Source: Bacteroidales bacterium
Lineage (GTDB): Bacteria > Bacteroidota > Bacteroidia > Bacteroidales > P3
Assembly: GCA_017633985.1 (NCBI GenBank)
Contig: JAGBOF010000036.1
Coordinates: 99,936 to 163,935 of the forward strand
Length of the DNA stretch: 64,000 nucleotides
Direction of reading: 5' to 3'
A model generated the notes under the pieces. The model saw only the letters and a list, made by a program, of their open reading frames with translations, ran no database searches and was not told the origin of the DNA. Positions 26,740 to 35,191 of this stretch are shown piece by piece. The translations under genes were made by a program, and so were the position numbers. Numbering within the stretch: position 1 is the first letter of the stretch; every line of letters starts with the position of its first letter.

Positions 26740-26773
26740 AAAGACAGGGCTGCGTTGAAAAAGCCCTGTCTTT
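26740..26773. terminator. Bidirectional terminator between M64 peptidase and yicC
   Basis: AAAGACAGGGCT (26740-26751) pairs perfectly with AGCCCTGTCTTT (26762-26773) across a 10-nt loop, between convergent genes. Confidence 0.85.
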
Positions 26774-26820
26774 GTATTTCATGCGTACGGTTTGCATTCA
26801 TACACCGCTGATATTATATA

Positions 26821-27687
26821 TTAAAGTACATTTGCCGACTGTTCCTTGATTTTTTCCAATTCATCCTTCATTTGAACAACCAATTTCTGCATGTCAGCTT
26901 CGTTACTTTTGCTTCCTAACGTATTTATCTCCCTTCCCATCTCCTGTGCAATAAATCCTAATTGCTTGCCGATAGTTTCCTGTGACTGCATACTTTGACG
27001 GAAATAGTTTATATGCTGTTTAAGCCTTACGCGCTCTTCGGTTATATCCAATTTCTCCAAATAAAATATAAGTTCCTGCTCCAATCTTGCCTGCTCCACT
27101 CCCTCAATATTCAATTCCTTGAAACGGTTAATCAATTTCTCTTTTATTTTCGGCACGCGGTCTTTTTCAAACGGTTCTGTCGCTGCGGCAAACCGTTCTA
27201 TATTATCTATATGCTTAATAAAAGCTTCTTTAAGTGCCTGTCCTTCGGTCAATCTGTACTGATTAACGCCTTCAATTGCCTGATTGACGCAATCAATCAG
27301 TGCTTGTTTTTCCTCCTGCGGCAGTTCATCATCCTGCGGTTGGTTAACATCATCACGGGATAATATAAACTGTGTCAAAAATCCCTTATCCGCCCCTGCG
27401 GATGACATCAAATTGTCCAATTGTGTGTAGTAATCTCTGAACAACTGCTCATTAATATCCAATGATGCCGCACCTTTTTGATAAGATATGGTAATAAAGC
27501 AATCAATCTTCCCTCTTTCAAGTTTTTGCTTTATCAAATTTTGTATTTCTATCTCAATACATCTGTAAACATTGGGAATACGTATATTTATATCGGCCTG
27601 TTTGGAATTAAGCGTCCGTATTTCAACATTAAGGGTCTTGTTCATGTAGTCTTTTGCGGCTTTGCCGTAACCTGTCATCGATTTCAT
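26821..27687 (-). CDS. yicC: YicC/YloC family endoribonuclease
   Basis: The protein has 288 residues, full length for the family. It begins with the hallmark MKSMTGYGKA and has EIRTLNSKQADINIRIP and a C-terminal GREINTLGSKSNEAD. YicC of E. coli is an RNase involved in small RNA turnover; family members act in the cytoplasm. It has its own -7 box TAACTTTG (minus strand 27721-27714) and converges with the M64 gene on a shared terminator. Confidence 0.94.
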   Translation of the reverse strand: MKSMTGYGKAAKDYMNKTLNVEIRTLNSKQADINIRIPNVYRCIEIEIQNLIKQKLERGKIDCFITISYQKGAASLDINEQLFRDYYTQLDNLMSSAGADKGFLTQFILSRDDVNQPQDDELPQEEKQALIDCVNQAIEGVNQYRLTEGQALKEAFIKHIDNIERFAAATEPFEKDRVPKIKEKLINRFKELNIEGVEQARLEQELIFYLEKLDITEERVRLKQHINYFRQSMQSQETIGKQLGFIAQEMGREINTLGSKSNEADMQKLVVQMKDELEKIKEQSANVL

Positions 27688-27836
27688 ATCGGTAAATGTT
27701 TTATTTAAGGTTGCAAAGTTACAATTTTATTTTTAATTTGGCATATTAAGTCAATTAATTAGTGTTTTACAAAAATTTATTCGTACCTTTGCAAATTAAA
27801 ATACAGCAACTAATAAATTAAAAAGCATTATATCAA

Positions 27837-29219
27837 ATGAAATTATTGGCACTTATGCTCAGTCTGTCATTTCTTGTGTTGATTCACGAGGGCGGACATT
27901 TCTTTTTTGCAAAATTATTTAAAACACGTGTGGAAAAATTCTATTTGTTTTTCAATCCTTGGTTCTCTTTGTTGAGAGCAAAAAAGTATGAAGGCAAATG
28001 GCATTTTTCTTTCTTCTCATCCAAATCTCCCGAAGAGTTTGAAAAATATCCTGACAATACGGAATGGGGCATCGGTTGGCTGCCTTTCGGAGGTTATTGC
28101 TCAATTGCAGGTATGATCGACGAAAATAACACCGACGGAAGCAAACTTGCCGAAACAGTTCAGCCATGGGAATACCGCAGTAAGAAAGCTTGGCAAAGAC
28201 TTCTTATTATTTCGGGCGGTGTGTTAGTCAATTTTATCGGTGCGTTGGTGATTTATTCGGCTATTATGTTTCATTGGGGAACGGATACCCTACCTCTGAA
28301 AAACGTTCCTTACGGTTATGACTACAATCTGACGGCACAAAAATACGGATTCAAAAACGGCGATTATGTTCTTTCAATCGGCGGCAAAGATATGTATGAA
28401 ATGAAAGACGTTGTTAATGAATTGTTGCTTAACGGGGCTACTGACGTAAAGGTTTTGCGGAATAACGACACCGTTACTTTGAAATTATCCAAAAACTTCG
28501 CAAAAGAAATGGTAGGAGCGGGTGAAAAACAATTTGCCGTGCCGAGATTTCCTTTTGTTATAGAAAGTTTTGCAGATAATTCGTTGGGTGAAAAGGCAGG
28601 ATTGCAAAAAGGAGACAGTTTGGTAGCAATCAACGGTCAGCAAACTTCGTCTTTCTCCGAGTTTAAGATGAAACTTGCCCGCTATGTTAATGCTCCCGTT
28701 GTCGTTTCGTTTTACCGCAACAATGTGTTGGACAGTGTAAGAATTCAGTTGGGAAAAGACGGATTGATAGGGGCTGCTCCTAAAAATTTTCTATCCAATG
28801 TAAAATATGACCACCATTCTTACGGATTTTTCGAATCCATTCCGAAGGGTGTTTCCTACGGAGTGGAGACTTTGGTTTCGTATGTAAAACAATTCAAGAT
28901 TGTTTTCACCAAAGAAGGTGCGTCCCAATTGGGAGGATTCGGCACAATAGGAAGTTTATTCCCTGAAGCATGGGACTGGCTGCGCTTTTGGACGATGACG
29001 GCATTCCTTTCAATAATTTTGGCATTCATGAACATTTTGCCTATACCTGCATTGGACGGTGGACATATAGTTTTCACTCTTTGGGAAATGATAACGGGTA
29101 AAAAACCAAGCGACAAATTCTTGGAAAGAGCCCAAACGGTAGGTATGATTCTTCTTTTTGCCTTACTGATATACGCAAACGGTATGGATATCGTGCGCTG
29201 GCTGGGCGGTAAATTTTAA
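27837..29219 (+). CDS. rseP: RIP metalloprotease RseP (site-2 protease)
   Basis: The protein has 460 residues. The intramembrane zinc motif HEGGHFFFAKLF lies at about residues 17-28, and the second conserved motif MNILPIPALDGGH is near residue 400. Transmembrane segments lie near 1-20, 125-145, 380-400 and 430-450. Two PDZ-like regions are visible (about 165-235 and 245-300, the second with GEKAGLQKGDSLVAING). It cleaves membrane-bound anti-sigma factors and signal peptide remnants. A -7 box TACCTTTG lies at 27784-27791. Confidence 0.95.
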   Translation: MKLLALMLSLSFLVLIHEGGHFFFAKLFKTRVEKFYLFFNPWFSLLRAKKYEGKWHFSFFSSKSPEEFEKYPDNTEWGIGWLPFGGYCSIAGMIDENNTDGSKLAETVQPWEYRSKKAWQRLLIISGGVLVNFIGALVIYSAIMFHWGTDTLPLKNVPYGYDYNLTAQKYGFKNGDYVLSIGGKDMYEMKDVVNELLLNGATDVKVLRNNDTVTLKLSKNFAKEMVGAGEKQFAVPRFPFVIESFADNSLGEKAGLQKGDSLVAINGQQTSSFSEFKMKLARYVNAPVVVSFYRNNVLDSVRIQLGKDGLIGAAPKNFLSNVKYDHHSYGFFESIPKGVSYGVETLVSYVKQFKIVFTKEGASQLGGFGTIGSLFPEAWDWLRFWTMTAFLSIILAFMNILPIPALDGGHIVFTLWEMITGKKPSDKFLERAQTVGMILLFALLIYANGMDIVRWLGGKF

Positions 29220-29229
29220 ATAAAAATAA

Positions 29230-29312
29230 TAAGACGCCGTTATACAAAATTAAAACGGCGTTTCAGTAAAATAATCAGCCTGATTAATAAATTAATCAGG
29301 CTGATTATTTTT
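29230..29312. repeat. 21-bp modular array 6 (order A-A'-C-C'), terminator-like
   Basis: Centres are 29237 (ACGCCGT), 29258 (ACGGCGT), 29279 (AATCAGCCTGATT) and 29300 (AATCAGGCTGATT), 21 bp apart; a degenerate fifth unit (ATGCCTT) is centred at 29321. C and C' with flanks form a perfect 19-bp inverted repeat (29270-29288 with 29291-29309) with a 2-nt gap, followed by five T. It begins 11 bp after the rseP stop, so it may act as its terminator. Confidence 0.88.
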
Positions 29313-29393
29313 GTCTTATGCCTTATACTGAAAATCAATTACTTACAAAACCTCTAAAAAAGCGTTTTTTTTTGCCGCATTTTTGTGCAAAAG

Positions 29394-29433
29394 AAAAGGC
29401 AAATCATTAACAGCGTTACGACGTTTGCCTTTT
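29394..29433. terminator. Bidirectional hairpin between rseP and the 178-residue protein
   Basis: AAAAGGCAAA (29394-29403) pairs with TTTGCCTTTT (29424-29433) across a 20-nt loop. T runs follow on both strands. Phased A/T tracts at 29346-29397 lie between it and array 6. Confidence 0.7.
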
Positions 29434-29475
29434 ATTACAATTTAGCCTTGCAGCGGCATTATATAAGATGTTGCT

Positions 29476-30012
29476 TTATTGCAACAATCTTAATATTTTT
29501 TCGTCCGAAATCCATTTTTCGCTTGTCAAAACCGTATTCACGGTAGGTTTTACCGAAAATTCCAATCTTCCGTCATTGAAAATAAACAATACAATATTGA
29601 AAAAAGCTCCCAATATGCGGTTTTCACCGCTTTTGTTGGCAACAGGTCGGTAGGTAAAGTTAACAAATTCCTTTAAATCCTCGGTTTTACAATCCGTCTT
29701 ACCGTAAAACTCCGCCAAATCATTCATTTCAAATTTGACAAAGTCCTTTATCAAATTCATTGTCCGCTCATGTTCGGTTTTATTTACGGAATTAACCGCA
29801 GGAAACAACTGTTTAACCTCACCGTTTTCAAATGCTGCTATACGTAAATCAAAATATTCTTTGTCTACTGTAAGTACGTTGTCATAATTTCCGAATTTCG
29901 ATTTTATAGCCTCGGTAAGCGTGTTTTTCAAATCATCATCTATTGTCTGCTTTTCTGCAAAAAATGCAAATTTCTTCAGTAATGCAGTTATTTTTTCATT
30001 AAAACTATTCAT
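29476..30012 (-). CDS. Hypothetical protein, 178 residues
   Basis: I do not recognise this protein. It has no signal peptide or membrane segment and is lysine- and glutamate-rich at the N-terminus (residues 1-60, probably helical). The C-terminal half has alternating hydrophobic strands (ILGAFFNIVLFIFNDGRLEFSV). The codon use matches its neighbours, and a -7 box TAATTTTG (minus strand 30037-30030) precedes it, so the gene is likely real. It converges with rseP and is divergent from the GH13 gene. Confidence 0.7.
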   Translation of the reverse strand: MNSFNEKITALLKKFAFFAEKQTIDDDLKNTLTEAIKSKFGNYDNVLTVDKEYFDLRIAAFENGEVKQLFPAVNSVNKTEHERTMNLIKDFVKFEMNDLAEFYGKTDCKTEDLKEFVNFTYRPVANKSGENRILGAFFNIVLFIFNDGRLEFSVKPTVNTVLTSEKWISDEKILRLLQ

Positions 30013-30111
30013 AAAATATCTGTTTTTTGCAAAATTAAGTAATTTTTTTGTTTTACATATACTTATTGCAAAGAATATTTACTTATTTTTGTATTTTAAA
30101 ATCATCATCTT

Positions 30112-31830
30112 ATGAGAAAAATATATTTGTTTATTGCCTTTACATTACTTTTAAACGGCTTATTAAACGCACAAAACTATCCGCAATGGCTTAAAGATGC
30201 CGTTTTCTATCAAATATATCCGTCTTCTTTCAAAGACAGTGACTCTGACGGGATCGGTGATTTGAACGGAATAACGGAAAAATTGGATTATATCCAGTCT
30301 TTGGGTGTTAATGCGCTGTGGCTTAATCCTATCTTCGAATCAGGATGGCTTGACGGAGGATATGACGTTATTGATTTCTTCAAAACGGATAAGCGTTTCG
30401 GTAATGAAGACGATTTTCAAAGGTTTATTGACTCTGCGCATGCAAAAGGTATACGTGTTTGCTTGGATCTGGTGGCGGGACACACAAGTAAAGAATGTCT
30501 GTGGTACAAACAATCCGCACAAGGGGATATTGACAACCCTTATTACGGATTTTATATCTTTACCGACAGTATTGCCGATGATGAACTTGCAACCCTTACC
30601 CGCAGACATCTGACTAACGATCCACAGATCGCAACATGGGGCAGTTTCGGGCTTGCCGACTGTCCGCACGGTAAATATTACAGGAAAAATTTCTTTGAAT
30701 TTCAGCCTGCATTGAATTACGGCTTCGCCCAAAGGGACACTAACGATAAAAGTCAGCAATCCCCGTACGACAAAGAGCCTATGCAGGTACGTAAAAAGAT
30801 GAAAGAAGTCATGGCTTATTGGTTTGACAAGGGTGTTGACGGATTCCGTGTCGATATGGCTTCGTCTTTGATAAAAAACGACCCTGATAAACAAGAGAAT
30901 ATCAAACTTTGGCAGGATTTCAGGGCTTGGCTGGACAATAATTATCCCGATAAAGTTCTTATTGCCGAATGGAGCAACCCTCAAGAAGCAATTGAAGCGG
31001 GTTTTCATATAGATTTTATGATTCATTTCGGAATAAAAGGCTATCCTTCTTTATTTTTCCAAAAAGGTGTGCCCGATTGCGGTGATTATGACTACTGCTA
31101 TTTTGACAAAAGCGGCAAAGGAAGTATAAAAGAGTTTGCAAAAAATTTTTCCCAAGCCTACTTTGCCACAAAAGATAAAGGATTTATTTCTTTACCAAGC
31201 GGAAATCACGATTTCGTACGCATCAATTGCGGCACGAGAAATGATTTCAATCAATTGAAAACAGCAATGACTTTCTTTTTAACCATGCCTGGCGTGCCGT
31301 TTATATATTACGGCGATGAAATAGGGCTTAAATATCAGCGGGATATTAAAGAAAAAGAAGGTGCAGGCAAACGTGCCGGAACAAGAACGCCGATGCAATG
31401 GTCAGATGCATACAATGCGGGATTTTCTCTGTCTTCTACCGAAAATTTATATTACCCCGTAGACACGGAAAACGGCAAAATAACCGTCAAAGCGCAGGAA
31501 AAAGATCCGTCATCGCTTCTGAACTTCACAAAAAGGCTTATCTGGTTGCGTAAAACGGAGAAAGCATTAGCCAATGACAGTGATTGGATGCTTTTAAATA
31601 AAGAAAACGTTGATTATCCACTGGTTTATCAGCGTGCCGACGGACAGGATACGGTGATAATAGCAATCAATCCGAGCAAAAAGAAAGTTAAATTCAAAAT
31701 TCCTTATAAATATGATAATCCTTCAATACTTCTGAAAAACGGCAATGCATATTACCGCAATAAAAAGCAAGATGATTATATTTATATGAACGGTGTTTCA
31801 TCCATTATATTGAAAAAATCGGACAATTAA
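30112..31830 (+). CDS. Secreted GH13 alpha-glucosidase/alpha-amylase family protein
   Basis: The protein has 572 residues with an N-terminal signal peptide (MRKIYLFIAFTLLLNGLLNAQ). The (beta/alpha)8 barrel starts at DAVFYQIYPSSFKDSDSDGIGDL. Catalytic residues are visible: nucleophile Asp in DGFRVDMAS, acid Glu in IAEWS and the third Asp in GNHDF. The DSDSDGIGD loop binds calcium in relatives. Likely periplasmic alpha-glucosidase, oligo-1,6-glucosidase or alpha-amylase activity on starch-type sugars; the exact linkage is not clear. It is alone: no SusC/SusD pair or sugar regulator adjoins it. A -7 box TATTTTTG lies at 30084-30091. Confidence 0.88.
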   Translation: MRKIYLFIAFTLLLNGLLNAQNYPQWLKDAVFYQIYPSSFKDSDSDGIGDLNGITEKLDYIQSLGVNALWLNPIFESGWLDGGYDVIDFFKTDKRFGNEDDFQRFIDSAHAKGIRVCLDLVAGHTSKECLWYKQSAQGDIDNPYYGFYIFTDSIADDELATLTRRHLTNDPQIATWGSFGLADCPHGKYYRKNFFEFQPALNYGFAQRDTNDKSQQSPYDKEPMQVRKKMKEVMAYWFDKGVDGFRVDMASSLIKNDPDKQENIKLWQDFRAWLDNNYPDKVLIAEWSNPQEAIEAGFHIDFMIHFGIKGYPSLFFQKGVPDCGDYDYCYFDKSGKGSIKEFAKNFSQAYFATKDKGFISLPSGNHDFVRINCGTRNDFNQLKTAMTFFLTMPGVPFIYYGDEIGLKYQRDIKEKEGAGKRAGTRTPMQWSDAYNAGFSLSSTENLYYPVDTENGKITVKAQEKDPSSLLNFTKRLIWLRKTEKALANDSDWMLLNKENVDYPLVYQRADGQDTVIIAINPSKKKVKFKIPYKYDNPSILLKNGNAYYRNKKQDDYIYMNGVSSIILKKSDN

Positions 31831-31849
31831 ACAAAAACATGTTTTAGCC

Positions 31850-34306
31850 TTATAATTTAACCGTAAGGCCTGCGTACCATGTAGCACCATATACGGGAGC
31901 ATACATAAAAGCTGCATCATCGGTGTGTTTTTCATCCTGAATGTAGTTGAAAATATTCTTTCCGCCTGCATAAACAGTGAAGTTGTTGCCTATTTTCTTT
32001 GCTATGCGGCAATTAAACAACATAAACGGTGTTGTTTTCTTAATTTTGGATGCATTACCGTCATCAGCGGAATTGTAATCAATATACATACTGCCTTGAA
32101 GCGACCCCGTAAGGGAAAATGTCCATGTATCCGGAGTATAGTCCAAAGTAAAATCTCCTGTAAACGAAGGAAAACGTGATATATATTTACTCTCCTTGGC
32201 ATAATTCAAACGGTTAGGAAACTCTTGGTTGGTTTCGTCATCCGGATCAGACCATTCCTTTCTTTCATGTTTGAATTTACCTTGATTGAAAGTCCAATCC
32301 ATTTCAAAATCCACGTCTTTAATAAAATTAGTTCTCAAGCCCAACTCCAAACCCTGTACATAAGCGTCGTCAATATTCTCCCACTGATAAGTATATCCCA
32401 GAAGTTTGACGTTATCTTCGGCAGGAATAAACTGAATCTTATTTTTCAAATCCGTTCTGAACAAATTAACGCTGAATTGAAATTTTTTAGCATAATAATC
32501 AGCCGACAGGTTGTAACTTACCGAACTTTCACCTTTCAAATCAGACGATTTCCAAACACGCGGCGATCCGCTGCAAAGATGTAAGTCCTCGGAAAATCCG
32601 TAAGGTGCCCTAAAACCTGTTCCTATATTGGCACGGAGAATAAATTGTTCGGTTATCTCATATTTAAGAGCCAAACGCGGATTGACGGATGTTTCATTGA
32701 ATTCAGTTTTTGGGAATGCACCGTCATAAATTGTTTTATCTGCGGAATATTCTTCGTCGGAATTATGCCAATCAATCCTTATACCAGGCACAACTGTCAA
32801 TTCGTGAATGATATTCCACTCATCCTGAATAAAAATCCCCAATTCGTTCGCATGTTTCTTACCCGTGGAAGTATATGCCTGTCCATAATAAGCGTTAGTA
32901 TTGTCATCAATGCAATACAATCCAGTTTCGTCCAATCGGGTCAAATAAGTCTGAATACCTGCAAGAAAATTATGTTGCTTATGTTTGGAAGAAAATGTTG
33001 CAGATGCGGTAAATGTGTTCTCCGTTGCAAGATAAGGACGCATAAGTTCTATATCCGGGTCTTCTCCTTCAGGGCTTTCTTCCGTCTGATGCGAATCCCT
33101 GTAACTGTTAAGGAATGTATCATTGGTGGCATTGCGTTTGTGATGGACGTATGCGGCGGATAACGAAATTTCTTTACGGTAAGACAAAGGCAATGTGTAT
33201 ATCAAATCTGACGAAATACGGTTTGTACGTATGTTTTCCGTACCCAATGAGAAAGGATTCAAATATAAATCGTCTGTCATCACTCCGCCGTAACGCATTT
33301 CGTCCGTTGTTTTAATACGGAGTACCAATTTGTCAGCATCTGTGAACGGATTAAAGAAATAAAAACCTACTCCCATATTGGTAACCGTACTGTTAACTCT
33401 GTCGGATATGCCGTCTTTGTGTTTAACCTCGCTTCTTGTATCTCCGTCTTGTGTTTCGTCTATGGCAGATGCTTCATTTCTTTGGACAAAAAGGTTTACA
33501 CCTACACTTTTGTAACGCATCGACCCTGACAGGTTAATATTTTTGTAGCCGTAATTTCCCATTTGTAAATCGGCTTTCAAGGACGGTTCAAACGAAGGCT
33601 CTTTACTTATTATGTTTATCACACCTGCCACAGCACTGCTGCCGTATAAAGCACTGCCCGCTCCTTTTACTATCTCCAAACGGTCAATATCCGCCGTCCC
33701 TATCTGTTGCAGTCCGTATACTCCAGCAAGTCCCGAATATATAGGGGCACCGTCCAAAAGTATTTGCGTATGCTCTGCTCCCAATCCCTGCATTCTAACC
33801 ATTGAGAAGTTACATGCCTGACATTGTTGCTCCACTCTCACACCGGGAACTGCTTCCAAAGCCTCGAAAACATTCTGTGCATTCTTTTGTGTTATGGATT
33901 GCGAAGTCAAGACTTCCGTACGGATAGGCACGTCTTTAACAAAATGTTCCGTACGTGTTCCCGTAATAACCACTTGATCCAAATTGACGGAAGATTTCTC
34001 CAAGAAAAATCTGATATGAGAGGGATTGTTCTTCTGAATTATAACTTCTGCATCCTGCGGAGCATATCCTATGAAAGAAGCCGTCAATATATGTTTACCT
34101 TCCTTCAAATTATGGATCTCAAAATGCCCCGTGGCATCACAATGTACATTTATATCCGTACCTTTTACCGTGATAACGGCATCGGGCAGATGTTTGTCGG
34201 TTTGTTTATTCTTTACACTGCCAAAAACCAATGTCCCGTCAGTTTGGGCAATCACGTTGCAAAACGCAAGCAACGCAATGCCTAAATATATCAATATGCT
34301 TTTCAT
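31850..34306 (-). CDS. TonB-dependent receptor with carboxypeptidase-like regulatory domain
   Basis: The protein has 818 residues. After a signal peptide (to ~residue 20) comes a CarboxypepD_reg-like domain (about 25-105), then the plug (about 115-230; ITGTRTEHFVKDVPIRTEVL, GSALYGSSAVAGVINIISKEP), then a 22-strand barrel ending in AGLTVKL. The plug contains a CxxC, EQQCQACNFSMVRMQGLG, which is also found as CSSCGY in the receptor at 59.4 kb. It imports an unknown scarce ligand. No SusD partner adjoins, which argues against glycan uptake and for a metal, metal complex or cofactor. Promoter at 34336-34367. Confidence 0.9.
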   Translation of the reverse strand: MKSILIYLGIALLAFCNVIAQTDGTLVFGSVKNKQTDKHLPDAVITVKGTDINVHCDATGHFEIHNLKEGKHILTASFIGYAPQDAEVIIQKNNPSHIRFFLEKSSVNLDQVVITGTRTEHFVKDVPIRTEVLTSQSITQKNAQNVFEALEAVPGVRVEQQCQACNFSMVRMQGLGAEHTQILLDGAPIYSGLAGVYGLQQIGTADIDRLEIVKGAGSALYGSSAVAGVINIISKEPSFEPSLKADLQMGNYGYKNINLSGSMRYKSVGVNLFVQRNEASAIDETQDGDTRSEVKHKDGISDRVNSTVTNMGVGFYFFNPFTDADKLVLRIKTTDEMRYGGVMTDDLYLNPFSLGTENIRTNRISSDLIYTLPLSYRKEISLSAAYVHHKRNATNDTFLNSYRDSHQTEESPEGEDPDIELMRPYLATENTFTASATFSSKHKQHNFLAGIQTYLTRLDETGLYCIDDNTNAYYGQAYTSTGKKHANELGIFIQDEWNIIHELTVVPGIRIDWHNSDEEYSADKTIYDGAFPKTEFNETSVNPRLALKYEITEQFILRANIGTGFRAPYGFSEDLHLCSGSPRVWKSSDLKGESSVSYNLSADYYAKKFQFSVNLFRTDLKNKIQFIPAEDNVKLLGYTYQWENIDDAYVQGLELGLRTNFIKDVDFEMDWTFNQGKFKHERKEWSDPDDETNQEFPNRLNYAKESKYISRFPSFTGDFTLDYTPDTWTFSLTGSLQGSMYIDYNSADDGNASKIKKTTPFMLFNCRIAKKIGNNFTVYAGGKNIFNYIQDEKHTDDAAFMYAPVYGATWYAGLTVKL

Positions 34307-34335
34307 TATATTTTACAATTTAAAGAATTTGACTG

Positions 34336-34367
34336 CAAAATTAATATATATTTTTAAACTGCACAAT
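34336..34367 (-). promoter_or_regulatory. Promoter of the TonB-dependent receptor gene
   Basis: On the minus strand TTG (34366-34364), 20 bp, then TAATTTTG (34343-34336). The start site is predicted about 20-25 nt before the ATG. Confidence 0.6.
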
Positions 34368-34477
34368 ACTTATACATGAGTATATATTGTCCGTTAAAAA
34401 TATAATACTGTTTGCTTTATGCCGGAAAAGCATATCAATATATTCTATGCCTTTATTATAATACGTTTGTCTTTGAT

Positions 34478-34936
34478 TTATTCAATAACAAATTCAACAT
34501 ATAAGAAATTTCTTAACTCTTTGTCATCGTGGTGCGATCCCACAAGTGTCCAATCTGACTTTCTGAAAATATTTTTTTGATACATCGTAGTATCTGCGGA
34601 CGTATATACATACATTTCCTCATCATTAGTTACATCTCTTACTATAACTGTATCTCTTAATTTTTGGGTTATATATTTATCCAAAACCATACTAAGGTTT
34701 TTAGTCTCAGTACAACCGTAATCCACAGTATATACGTGTACAATACTATACGGTTCCATACGTATGTCATAAGGTGCAGAATGTTGTCCGCAGTCACATT
34801 CCAAAAAATTTAATTCTATTGTTTTTGAAGTATTGTTTCTTAAATGCAAATACATATCGTCATAAAGTCCGGGTTCACATGAATAAAAACAGGATATTAT
34901 AAATATGAACAAAACGGATTTTAGTATTATTTTCAT
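34478..34936 (-). CDS. Hypothetical lipoprotein, 152 residues
   Basis: I do not recognise a family. Start 34936 gives a short lipoprotein signal peptide (MKIILKSVLFIFIISCFYSC, lipidated Cys at 20). An ATG 24 bp upstream (34960) is almost at the predicted transcription start and is less likely. The mature part contains CDCGQHS and YGCTETKN cysteines and a VEFVIE end. It may respond to or bind a metal, but nothing proves that. It has a perfect promoter (34970-35000). It lies between the TBDR, whose promoter region it faces, and sufB, which is transcribed divergently. Confidence 0.7.
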   Translation of the reverse strand: MKIILKSVLFIFIISCFYSCEPGLYDDMYLHLRNNTSKTIELNFLECDCGQHSAPYDIRMEPYSIVHVYTVDYGCTETKNLSMVLDKYITQKLRDTVIVRDVTNDEEMYVYTSADTTMYQKNIFRKSDWTLVGSHHDDKELRNFLYVEFVIE

Positions 34937-34969
34937 TATATGTATATATTCTTTTTTCATATTATTTTG

Positions 34970-35000
34970 CAAATTTAGTACAATTAATCATAATAACAAA
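34970..35000 (-). promoter_or_regulatory. Promoter of the 152-residue lipoprotein
   Basis: On the minus strand TTTG (35000-34997), 19 bp, then TAAATTTG (34977-34970), a perfect match. It decides the downstream ATG at 34936 as the likely start. Confidence 0.78.
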
Positions 35001-35004
35001 AATT

Positions 35005-35108
35005 TTGATGCGTAATCGTTTTATTAATATCGCACATCAATAAATTAATCTCGCACATTAATAAATTTTCATCGCACATCAGTAAATTTTTATCGCTGTT
35101 TATTTTTG
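35005..35108. repeat. 21-bp modular array 7 (E-E-E-B' type)
   Basis: TCGCACAT occurs at 35030, 35051 and 35072, with TCGCTGTT at 35093: exactly 21-bp period. A degenerate unit (TGATGCGTAATC) precedes them, centred at 35011. The right edge TTTATTTTTG matches other arrays. It sits between the divergent promoters of the lipoprotein (34970-35000) and sufB (35136-35166). The E core is seen only here. Confidence 0.88.
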
Positions 35109-35135
35109 TACGATTATCTATATGCTTAATTGTTG

Positions 35136-35166
35136 TTGTCTATAAGAAAATTTATTCGTAACTTTG
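35136..35166 (+). promoter_or_regulatory. Promoter of sufB
   Basis: TTG (35136-35138), 20 bp, then TAACTTTG (35159-35166). It ends 25 bp before the ATG. Confidence 0.68.
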
Positions 35167-35191
35167 CAGTCTGAAATTTAGATATGCGGCT

